Source of the DNA: Ectobius pallidus
Lineage: Eukaryota > Arthropoda > Insecta > Blattodea > Ectobiidae
DNA: 64,000 nucleotides
Direction of reading: 5' to 3'
NCBI GenBank assembly: GCA_964059195.1
Contig: CAXKWD010000006.1
Coordinates: forward strand, 13,074,530-13,138,529
The translations under genes and the position numbers were made by a program. Within the stretch, counting starts at the first letter, position 1. Every line of letters starts with the position of its first letter. Positions 52,851-61,805 of the stretch are shown piece after piece. Under the pieces are notes generated by a model, which was given only the letters and a program-made list of their open reading frames with translations, did no database searches and was not told the DNA's origin.

Positions 52851-53820
52851 CAACTGCCTTCTAGTAGACAAATCTGAAAGTATTGACTGTTAACTAGTGC
52901 GATCCAGTAAACATTTATGAAAACACAAGATTGAATAACATGACTCACTGAGAAAAACTGAATATTATGAGACAATGTTTTGAATTTTTGAATTTGGCGC
53001 TAACCGCCATCTTATAACACAGCTGACATCTAGTAGATAATTCTGAAAGTAATGACTGTTAACTAGCGCTATCTAGTAGACAATTATGAAAGCACAAGAT
53101 TGAATAACATGACGGCACTGAGAAAAAAAAACTGAATATTATATGAGACAACGTTTTGAATTTTGAATTTAGCGGTAGTCGCCATCTTATAACACAACTG
53201 ACATCTAGTAGATAATTCTGAAAGTAATGACTGTTAACTAGCGCCATCTAGTAGACAATTATGAAAGCACAAGATTGAATAACATGACTCACTGAGAAAA
53301 ACTGAATATTATGAGACAATGTTTTGAATTTTGAATTTAGCGGTAGTCGCCATCTTATAGCATGGTACACAACTGCATTCTAGCAGACAATTCTGAAAGT
53401 AATGACTGTTAACTAGTGCGATCTAGTAGACAATTATGAAAGCACAAGATTGAATAACATGACTCACTGAGAAAAACTGAATATTATGAGACAATATTTT
53501 GAATTTTTGAATTTGGCGCTAACCGTCATCTTATAACACAACTGACATCTAGTAGATAATTCTGAAAGTAATGACTGTTAACTAGCGCTATCTAGTAGAC
53601 AATTATGAAAGCACAAGATTGAATAACATGAGTCACTGAGAAAAACTGAATATTATGAGACAATGTTTTGAATTTTTGAATTTGGCGCTAACCACCATCT
53701 TATAACACAACTGACATCTAGTAGATAATTCTGAAAGTAATGACTGTTAACTAGCGCCATCTAGTAGACAATTATGAAAGCACAAGATTGAATAACATGA
53801 CGTCACTGAATTTTATATGA
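52850..53820. repeat. About 170-bp tandem array with CTCF-like motif, 6 units
   Basis: GACTGTTAACTAG recurs at about 52885, 53054, 53229, 53404, 53573 and 53742 (spacing 169-175). Every unit then has AG(C/T)GC(C/T/G)ATCTAGTAG, the first one degraded. Units also carry CATCTTATAACACAACTGAC and AAGATTGAATAACATGA. Confidence 0.92.
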
Positions 53821-53849
53821 GACAATGTTAGCAGGTGGAACATAGGATG

Positions 53850-53925
53850 TCACCGTGGTCACGCGGTTAAACACAGATACCCAGTAATCACAACTTGACT
53901 GGTTCGAGTCCACCCATGAGACAAG
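53850..53925 (+). repeat. tRNA-like sequence with perfect B box
   Basis: GTGGTCACGCGGTTAAAC resembles the A-box half of a Ser/Leu-type tRNA (one mismatch to the A-box core) and GGTTCGAGTCC is a perfect B box about 40 bases on. Acceptor pairing is poor, so pseudogene or SINE head rather than tRNA gene. Confidence 0.4.
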
Positions 53926-54119
53926 ATTTTATTAAATAAATATAAATATAAAATCAACATGCATAAGAACGCAATATAATGATGACGTCATATGGAGGTC
54001 CTGGGATAGCGACTACAACTGTCAAAAGGTAATAACGTTTGCGGGATAAAAAAAGTTCAAAGTGTAGGGACTTCATATGGGATAGCCAAAGGACCCAACT
54101 GCAAACGTCCCGAAAATAA

Positions 54120-54330
54120 AATAAAACCTCGCGTAAGAGTGCGTCTATGGCATAAGGGCGTAACAACATCAATTAAAGCCCTTGCGTAAGAGTGGTTGTC
54201 CAGACGTCCATGGCATAAGGGCGTAACAAAATTGGTAAAATGGCTTGCGTAAGAGTGCATATCCAGGCGTCCATGCCATAAGGGCATAACAAAATTGGTA
54301 AAATGGCTTGCGTAAGAGTGCATATCCACG
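54120..54330. repeat. 63-bp tandem array, about 4 units
   Basis: GCGTAAGAGTG recurs near 54131, 54184, 54247 and 54310. Units contain CATAAGGGCGTAACAAAATT. The GGCGTAAC word is shared with the 109-bp array. Confidence 0.9.
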
Positions 54331-54494
54331 AATCGACTCCCATGACGTCATATGCCAAAAGGGCCTAACTAGGCGTCTGGAAGAGGCGTCGGTGGTCCAT
54401 ACCTGCTCCATTACTACTCATGTTAGATTCGATCTAACACGGGAGTGATGGCGGGATTATACTTTATATCTACTACCATACTACTATTGGCCCC

Positions 54495-55145
54495 CCCCTT
54501 GACAAAATTTCTGCGGACGCCCATGAGGCCGGATATAATTTTAATCGATAAAGTGAAAAGATCTGTATTTCTCATAGAAATTGCTTGTCCAAACACTTCC
54601 AATCTACAAAGAACAATAGCTACAAAGATATCAAAACAAACAGAACTAGCTATAGAAATACAACGCATGTGGAATCTAGAATCAGTTACCACAGTCCCAA
54701 TAGTTATATCTTGCACAGGAGTCATTCCAAAAAGCTTACACAGCTCCTGGCAGCACTGAACCTGCACCACCAAACGTTCGTTGAATTGCAGAAAGCTATA
54801 CCGGTACTCTTTTCAGCACATGCCACACTGTCAGAAAGTTTCTAGGAGCAACTTTCATACTACATCAAACTGTACAACATGAAGATCCAAGCCTCGGTTC
54901 TGGTGGTGTTGAAAGAAAGAACCCGAAAGAAGTAGATGAAGAAACAATGACATAATTTGTGTAAATGTAAACATTTATTGTATGTTTCCTGTAATTCATA
55001 ATGTTGTAAATATTTGTAGATGTTGGCAATCTTATAGTTAAGACGGGGACTACTTGCTTAGGCCGAGTCTGCCCAATATGTTACCGGCATAAGCCGAGCC
55101 TACCTAAGTGTCAATAAGAATAAAAATAAAAATAATAATAATATG
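54495..55145 (+). pseudogene. R4/Dong-type LINE 3' end (endonuclease domain)
   Basis: The plus strand encodes RPDIILIDKVKRSVFLIEIA, TKISKQTELAIEIQRMW and VPIVISCTGVIPKSLH in one frame, then FVELQKAI and a VERKNPKEVDE-like end after a frameshift. This is the restriction-like endonuclease domain and C-terminus of R4/R2-type LINEs. A GAATAAAAATAAAAATAATAAT tail closes it near 55145. Confidence 0.7.
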
Positions 55146-55359
55146 ATAATAATTTAACAATACTATAAGATAATGATGGTAATATAATGATTGATGATAC
55201 AGGGATGATGACAAACAAGGAAATAACATTTATACAAACAGTAATTTCAGAATTCCTTACATAACAGATCTGACTCGTAAGATTGGAAACCGCATTGATA
55301 ACGGTCATTGAGATGGTAGGGTTGGCACCGGTGTCAATTTGACATGGAATGACTCAACT

Positions 55360-55387
55360 AGAGAATTAGAGAAATATAGGTTAGATG
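55360..55387 (+). pseudogene. LINE fragment, left side of a transposon insertion
   Basis: AAATATAGGTTAGATGTA matches 7968-7985 and continues at 56084 after the inserted element. Confidence 0.7.
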
Positions 55388-55389
55388 TA

Positions 55390-56081
55390 CAGTGTGTCCC
55401 ACGCAAGAGTTGGCCAATGACGCGGCTTCCTGCGGCGCGGCGGGCACAGCTCCAACTCCTGAGCGATCGGGTGAAATATATACGCTAATAATGCCGCGAT
55501 GGGTGAAGCGATTCATATTCTCACATTTATAGTTAAAACTACAATGAAAATAACCATGTACCTCATCACAAGAGATGTTGGAAATGTTCTCCTCTTGCAT
55601 CCACACAATACTGGCACCTTTTTAGCAAATTTTCTTTCACGCGGATAAGTTCAGCTTCCGAGACGGAGTTCATTTCTCTTGTGATAGGCCTACGTGATAT
55701 TGTTTTTAAGTTCTTCTAACAGTATGTGAATATTATTTACGGGGAAACTTGAAAAATAAAGTGTATAGGTCAATTTCCCATACATTAGAAGAACTTACAG
55801 ACAATGTCACAAGATAAATTAACTTTATCTCGGAAGCTGAACTTATGCGCGTGAAAGAAAATTTCCTAAAATGCAAGAGGAGAACATTTCCAACATCTCT
55901 TGTGATGAGGTATGTGTTTATTTTCATTGTAATTTTAACTGTAAATGTGAGAACCTGAATCGTTACACTCATCGCGGCATTATTAGCGTAGATATTTCAC
56001 CCGATCGCTCGGGAGTTGGAGCTGTGCCCGCCGCGCCGCAGGAAGCCGCGTCATTGGCCAACTCTTGCGTGGGACATACTG
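55390..56081. mobile_element. Fold-back Tc1/mariner-type element made of two transposase 3' ends
   Basis: Ends CAGTGTGTCCCACGCAAGAG and, inverted, CAGTATGTCCCACGCAAGAG, TA at 55388-55389 and 56082-56083. Arms are long: 55390 to about 55680 mirrors about 55800-56081. The left arm (minus) encodes a 35-residue tail, 55673-55566, with LLKRCQYCVDARGEHFQHLL; the right arm (plus, near 55838-55906) carries the same tail with an internal deletion. The uninterrupted LINE at 7965-8000 gives the empty site. Confidence 0.85.
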
Positions 56082-56083
56082 TA

Positions 56084-56160
56084 GTAGCAGTATGGGAATT
56101 TATATGGGAGGGTGAAGGTTCAATGCAGACCAGTAGCGGCTGTTCAGAGGAAGATGGTGA
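56084..56160 (+). pseudogene. LINE fragment, right side of the insertion
   Basis: GGGAGGGTGAAGGTTCAATG matches 8001-8020; encodes WEGEGSMQT, the endonuclease fragment also seen at 7965. Confidence 0.65.
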
Positions 56161-56830
56161 AAAACAAATTCACCTACCACTTGCGACTTGTTTTATTAGA
56201 ATTGTAATTATCATATATTTTTGTAGTTTTCATAAGTTGAATGTTTGCGCCAGAGAAAGCGTTTTGCAGTTCCTCCAACAGTCACCAGAATGGCGATAAC
56301 AGACACCAATGGACTGGCAGAAGTACAAACTTTTCAGCATATCTTCGTGTTCTTTGTTTACAGCGGTTGCTCTGACAACGGGTAGTAAATTTTCCCCGGC
56401 ACTCCATCTCACCGGTATATCATGATACTTGATGCAGAGAATTGTTGTTCTTCTGGCCTGCTTCTACCAAGTTAAGCCGATAGGTTTATCACTACTTGTC
56501 TGACCGCCTAGAACCGTTGGTTCTATTTTATGTTCTTTATTAAGTAGTATAAGGTGGCATTATTTCCTCGGTTTCTCTTCCTTTTGGTTATGCTTTTGCA
56601 TATTCTTATTTGAGAATCCCGCTAGTAATTGTAATAGCACTGTACCAAGCACATGGAAAGTAAGTTTTATATTTTGGACACAGCCATGCTACTGTAATGC
56701 CTTATTCAGGGGAACATGCATTTCTCCCAGGCCCCAAGTTCTATCAGTTTGTTCTATGCCACTTTATGTGCCAGGCGCTTATTTACAAGTTGTAAACGTT
56801 AACACAGAGCATTGAAACTGTTCCAGTTGA
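56161..56830. other. Intergenic DNA, nothing recognised
   Basis: No gene or repeat recognised. Confidence 0.35.
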
Positions 56831-57270
56831 AAATAGTACCAATAGACTGGAGAATATACGGCATCATCTAAGTTACAAGAACCTGGCAGACATAGAAAAG
56901 ATTGAGGCCAAATACATGAAAAGAGTCCTAGGCCTATCGAAGTTCATCCCCTCATGACTCACATACGTGACGACAGGAGAGTTGCCGCTTGTAGAGGACC
57001 TGAGTCCCCCCCAGTTATGGGACATGCAAGATAAGCGGAAAGAAATATGGGATGACTTGTGATGCACAGACGTGATGATATACAAAGACTGGATGAAACC
57101 CCTATACGACCTACGACACACCCTGACCGGATTCGACTTGCAAAGTGTGCAAAATTAGGAAATACCATCAACCAGGAAATGGTGTGAGTGTGACAGGTAC
57201 CACTCAACGTCGTTTGAGAAGAGGCAACTGAGTGTTATATACCAATGCATATATTCTGCTTTACATTCAT
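56830..57270 (+). pseudogene. LINE RT C-terminal fragment
   Basis: The plus strand encodes YKNLADIEKIEAKYMKRVLG and LSKFIPS, a stop, then TTGELPLVEDLSPPQLWDMQ and LYDLRHTLTGF. This fits the post-RT region of many arthropod LINEs (KRVLGLSK...FVEDL...). Decayed. Confidence 0.55.
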
Positions 57271-57299
57271 TATTACATAACTGTAAGAAGAAAGGGTAT

Positions 57300-57400
57300 T
57301 TTTTTTTGTGTAATTGAATTTATTGAATAGTCTCCCAGAAAACATAAAGAGAATGCCTTTAAGTCATTTTAAAAGAATGATTGGAAGATTTTTATGAGCT
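57300..57400 (+). pseudogene. LINE C-terminal scrap
   Basis: Encodes FNSLPENIKRMPLSHFKRMI then GRFL and a stop, the end block of CR1/Jockey RTs; AATAAA near 57496. Confidence 0.5.
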
Positions 57401-57689
57401 AATCCTCTCTACAGTGGTGTTGAATTGTTCTAATAATAGTTGTAGGTTGTATTTTATTTTCTTGATTTTGCTAAATATTGAATATGTCTCCAGCAATAAA
57501 TCTATATATACCTAACATTTTTTTTTTTTTCATTCTTAATATCCATTAAATGAAACTCACACGTGTGAATTAAACGTACTATAAGATACTACTAGCCTAT
57601 GTAACCATCATAATATTTGTAAAAACGAATACTGTTATATTTTCTTTTTGAAAAACATAACAATAATAATACCTAATGGGACAATAACA

Positions 57690-58080
57690 TATAAAAACTG
57701 AGACCAGAAAAGGAGATATACAAACAAACAGAAAAAATAGGCCATATTTTGAGGAAAAGAAGATTAAGATTCTATGATCACATTTTCAGAATGGAAAGAG
57801 ACAGACTTACCAAACAAATTTTTGATCACTATATAAGTAAAAAAACTAAACCAGCATTTTTCAAGAAGTTGAAGAAGAATTGAAATTGCTCAATATTAAA
57901 AAGGAGGATATTGCAAACAGAGAAAATTTTAGGAAAGCAATATTTGATGGTGAAAACGGGAAGTGAATGGATGGAAGAACGGAAACAGCAACATCGCGAA
58001 ATAATGAAGAAGTTTTGGGAAGATAAGAAGAAGACAACTGTTTCATGTGGTCCTAAGCTGCCCTAATCGGTAGGGAAAAA
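57690..58080 (+). pseudogene. LINE C-terminal fragment (KRRLRFYDH type)
   Basis: Plus-strand frames encode GHILRKRRLRFYDHIFRMER, DRLTKQIFDHY, KKEDIANRENFRKAIFDGE-like and WMEERKQQHREIMKKFWEDK, matching the C-terminus of a common insect LINE group. One frameshift near 57880. Confidence 0.6.
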
Positions 58081-58476
58081 AGCAGCCTAATAATAATAAA
58101 TGACCTTTCAAACAAGTGATTTTTTTACATGGTGTTGTCATTGTGACCAATTAGTTTAGGTTATTATATTATTATTTCGTTATTATTGGTGATATTATTA
58201 TTAATTATTATTTTGTTTTTATTATTGATAATAATTATTTTATTATTATAGGTTTAACATATAACAGAGAATCCTAAAAATGTTGCAGGTTGTAGCGTCA
58301 ACTGACCTCTCATACACAGGATGAATGCACCGCTTTGTTAATAATGCCGCTGCTGACATGTGTTTGATGTCATGTTACAGCTGACCCTCGGTAATTAGCA
58401 GCACACATGTCAACGAAGGCATTGCTAGAAAAACAACTTTCTCTTTCAAGGTATATCCAAGTTATTGAAATATACC
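58081..58476. other. AT-rich intergenic DNA
   Basis: ATT-rich low-complexity DNA near 58160-58250; otherwise nothing seen. Confidence 0.4.
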
Positions 58477-59035
58477 AGCATACACAATTGTTAGTTCCAA
58501 TGAAATAGTGCAAGTGATCGTGGTTTAAATGCCAACAGCATATGACACTTACTCCTATTTTATTTTGTTTAATAATGTTGAAAACATATTTAAGTGTTAA
58601 TTAGATATAGACTAGTGTGAGTACAGGACACCCATTCATTCATTCATTCATTCATTCATTAATGTTATCTAAATGGAAAAATGTAGGCTATCTAGTTTAA
58701 AATTTAATCACATCAACTACAGCTCTTATAGTGTAAAATATGTAATTAAAGTTCCGTAATCCTTAGCGTTCACAGAGTTTCAGAAGGTTTATATGTGCTT
58801 TATTTACTGAAATTCCAACACAAATATTAGAACCATTTTTTTCCTTTTTAAATTTTTAAAATTAAACAAAATTATATACTCCTACAAGCATCCATACACC
58901 ACCTGCCAACACACAAAAAATAATTTTCTCGGCCAAGTTTTCAGGAGTTAACACTGCATTATATAAACACAAAAATTAATAAATTAGTAACTTCATTCCA
59001 TTTAAAAAATTCAAACTTTCAAATGGTAATTCTTT
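58477..59035 (-). repeat. Duplicated downstream flank of the 59.3-kb zinc-finger gene
   Basis: Partner of 26730-27249. Differs by a 100-bp insert with (CATT)n at 58631-58660 and lacks the 919-bp transposon of the other copy. Confidence 0.85.
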
Positions 59036-59091
59036 CACACTGACTGAGTGTAGGCTAAGGTGGAAAGGTGAAGTCAGACTGAAAAATCCAA

Positions 59092-59162
59092 TACCATAGC
59101 CGGAATCTGAACCAGATTTTCAGTTCTCCTTGCTGTTACTCTATCACTGAGATATCATGGCA
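59092..59162 (-). repeat. tRNA-like sequence (SINE head), copy 2
   Basis: Same position and orientation as 28239-28310; A box diverged (GATATCTCAGTGATAGAG), B box degraded by a one-base loss. Confidence 0.55.
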
Positions 59163-59275
59163 ACATGCAGACACAATATTAAATGCTTCAACTAACAAAT
59201 AACATCTGCAATAGTCTGCATCTGGTAGAAATAGCCTCATATAGAACAAAGGCCCAGTGCACAAATTAGGCTACA

Positions 59276-60655
59276 TTAGGAAAGATTGTTCCTCTCATGA
59301 GTAAGTAGATGTCTTTTGATATCCTCTTTCCTGGAAAATTTCTTGGCACATATATCACATGAGAATGGTTTATCTCCAGTGTGACTAAGCAGATGTGTTT
59401 TGAGAGTCCCACTTCTTGAACATTTCCTGCCACATATATCACATGAGAATGGCTTATCTCCAGTGTGAGTATGCAGATGTGATTTGAGGTTCTGATTTGT
59501 TGAAAATTTCTTGGCACAAATATCACATGAGAATGGCTTATCTCCAGTGTGAGTATGCAGATGTGCTTTAAAGTTCTGATTTGTTGAAAATTTCTTGGCA
59601 CAAATATCACATGAGAATGGCTCATCTCCAGTGTGAATATGCAGATGTGTTTTGAGGTGCTGATTTGTTGAAAATTTCTTGGCACATATATCACATGAGA
59701 ATGGCTTATCTCCTGTGTGAGTAAGCAGATGTTTTTTGAGGTTCCCACTGTCTGAAAATTTCTTGACACATATAGCACATGACAATGGTTTCTGTCCAGT
59801 GTGAGTACGCAGATGTCTTTTGAGATCGCTCTTTTGGTAAAACTTCTTCGCACACATATCGCATGAGAATGGCTTTTCTCTAGTGTGAGTAATCAGATGT
59901 GTTTTAAGAGCCCCCTTTTGTGCAAATTTTTTGGCACAGACATCACACGAAAATGGCATTTCTCCAGTGTGAGTAAGCAGATGTGTTTTGAGTCTCCCAC
60001 TTTGTGAAAACTTCTTGGCACATATATTACATGGGAATGGGTTATCTCCAGTGTGAGTAAGCAGATGGTTTTTAAGAGTCCCACTTTGTGAAAACTTCTT
60101 GACACATATATCACATGAGAATGGCTTATCTCCAGTGTGAGTACGCAGATGTCTTTTGAGATCCCCTTTATGGTTAAACTTCTTGGAACATATATCACAT
60201 GAGAATGGCTTATCTCCAGTGTGAGTACGCAGATGTGTTTTGAGATCCCCTTTACGATTAAACTTCTTGGAACATATATCACATGAGAGATGTCTGACTC
60301 TAGTAGAGGTGAGCTGTTTACTACTACTACTACCAGAGGATGCGATTGTACATACAGCAGTTGAGTGTGATTGCATTAGCCGCTCTTCATTATTTCCTTG
60401 AGAAACTCCAGCTTCCTTGTTGTCTGTGTTCTCAAATTTCATTGGCTCCGACTGTATTGCGTCAAATGTAATTGATACGGGCTCAGACTTCTGAATGGTG
60501 CTGCATGCTGTAGAATCGTCTGTATTTTCGCATTTTACTAGTTGTGACTGTATTGTGTCAAATGTTACAGGCACAGGTTCAGTTTTTGGTTGTATTTCAG
60601 AAATCTCTTCCTTAAGTTCAATCTTAATACACTCGGATTTGAGTCCAGGCTCCAT
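59276..60655 (-). CDS. C2H2 zinc-finger protein, 12 fingers (paralogue 3)
   Basis: 459 codons: an acidic leader (about 1-125) with KSECIKIELKEEI, two PVTFD/SITFD modules and a Ser-rich stretch, then twelve C2H2 fingers with mostly TGDKP linkers, ending HERNNLS. Likely nuclear DNA-binding protein. The ATG at 60655 lies in the same ACAG|AATGGAG context as both paralogues. Fingers 8-10 share near-identical helices (TNQHLKT, TNQNFKA, TNQNLKS), a recent in-gene tandem expansion. Finger 11 has Cys where the conserved Phe sits (GRKCSRSGT), and linker 5 reads TREKP. All zinc ligands are intact. Confidence 0.92.
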   Translation of the reverse strand: MEPGLKSECIKIELKEEISEIQPKTEPVPVTFDTIQSQLVKCENTDDSTACSTIQKSEPVSITFDAIQSEPMKFENTDNKEAGVSQGNNEERLMQSHSTAVCTIASSGSSSSKQLTSTRVRHLSCDICSKKFNRKGDLKTHLRTHTGDKPFSCDICSKKFNHKGDLKRHLRTHTGDKPFSCDICVKKFSQSGTLKNHLLTHTGDNPFPCNICAKKFSQSGRLKTHLLTHTGEMPFSCDVCAKKFAQKGALKTHLITHTREKPFSCDMCAKKFYQKSDLKRHLRTHTGQKPLSCAICVKKFSDSGNLKKHLLTHTGDKPFSCDICAKKFSTNQHLKTHLHIHTGDEPFSCDICAKKFSTNQNFKAHLHTHTGDKPFSCDICAKKFSTNQNLKSHLHTHTGDKPFSCDICGRKCSRSGTLKTHLLSHTGDKPFSCDICAKKFSRKEDIKRHLLTHERNNLS

Positions 60656-60659
60656 TCTG

Positions 60660-61250
60660 TGTCAATCAACACAGAGTGAATTGAAATCTCCAACGAGCTA
60701 GAATAGAGATTATAGAGTGGCTGATGTGTCCTTTACAGCGCTCTGGGTGGTGCCTTCGTGAAACATAGCCGCCATGTTTTCTCCTACCTGTTACTCGTAT
60801 CGTCTGCTATCTTTATAAGTATTTTGATTGTATTTTTGTGGATACCTTTGGTAAAAAATATGCCTGCTTGTTTACCGCTTTGGAACCAGATGATGAATCT
60901 CATTATGCTTCACTTCTTAAACTAATTTTGAAACTGTTTTTCACCTTAGATTACATGACTTCTGCAGGAACAGGTCTGAGCAGGACGGAGGAAAGCAACT
61001 GAGACAGATGTTTACAAAATTAATATTGTTCAAAGGACAGTAAGTTTGAAATAATTTCTAGGCATCTATAAGATTGTACAGATAAATGTTACCGCCAAGA
61101 ATCCCCATCACTGTTTAATTGCAAATTTTTGAAGTGAAACTTCTTTAGCCGCGGTTGGGGTAATTCGAGAGCTTGAGTAACGCTCTAAATCGTCACAAAA
61201 TTTGTGAGATGTGACGGAACGGACTGCACAGGAAACAATCAACTCAATGA
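60660..61250. other. Upstream region of the 59.3-kb zinc-finger gene
   Basis: Contains a YY1-like AAAACATGGCGGC on the minus strand near 60770, about 110 bases before the ATG, a plausible promoter-proximal element. Otherwise nothing recognised. Confidence 0.3.
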
Positions 61251-61254
61251 TTAG

Positions 61255-61680
61255 GCTTATCCAAAATTTAAAAAATAATCAAAACTAAAAAAATTGAAAA
61301 TCTAAAATCTAAAAATCTAAAAATTTAAAATTAAATAATCGAAAATCAAAAATATAATAATAAAAAATTCAAAGACCCAAAATTAAAAAATTGAAAGATC
61401 CAAAATTAAAAAGTCTAAAAATGCAAAATTTAAAAAATAAAAAAATCCAAAATTTAAAAAATAAATGAAATAAAAAATTCAAAAATCCAAAATTTAAAAA
61501 AATTAAAATCCATAAATTTAAAAATTAAAAATCCAAAATTAAAAAATTAAAAATTAATAATCCAAAAAATAAAAATCATAAGTTAGATCTAAAATTTCCA
61601 AAATTCCAAAATTAAAAGATCTAAATTAAAAAATCCTAAATTCAAAAGTGAAAAAGCCTAGGAATCCAAAATTGAAAAAA
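61255..61680. repeat. A-rich cryptic simple repeat
   Basis: Irregular repeats of AAAATTAAAAAATCC and CCAAAATTTAAAAA over more than 400 bases, no fixed period. Confidence 0.85.
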
Positions 61681-61805
61681 CATGAAGTTTCACTTATGTC
61701 GCGTGGCGTGATAGTACAATACAATAGTACCAGATGGGTTTTCTCAACTCTTAAGCTATGGTTTGTCTACGGCGTTCATCGCCAGCGATCAACGCCGGCT
61801 TTTTT

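Noticed and set aside
52060..54330. CRISPR-like array of direct repeats
   Set aside because: Whole units are repeated without unique spacers, in eukaryotic satellite style, and there are no Cas genes.
54057..54411. Repetitive peptides (SYASHFTNF units) as a coding repeat protein
   Set aside because: Three overlapping frames are open because of the 63-bp unit; no start context or conserved domain.
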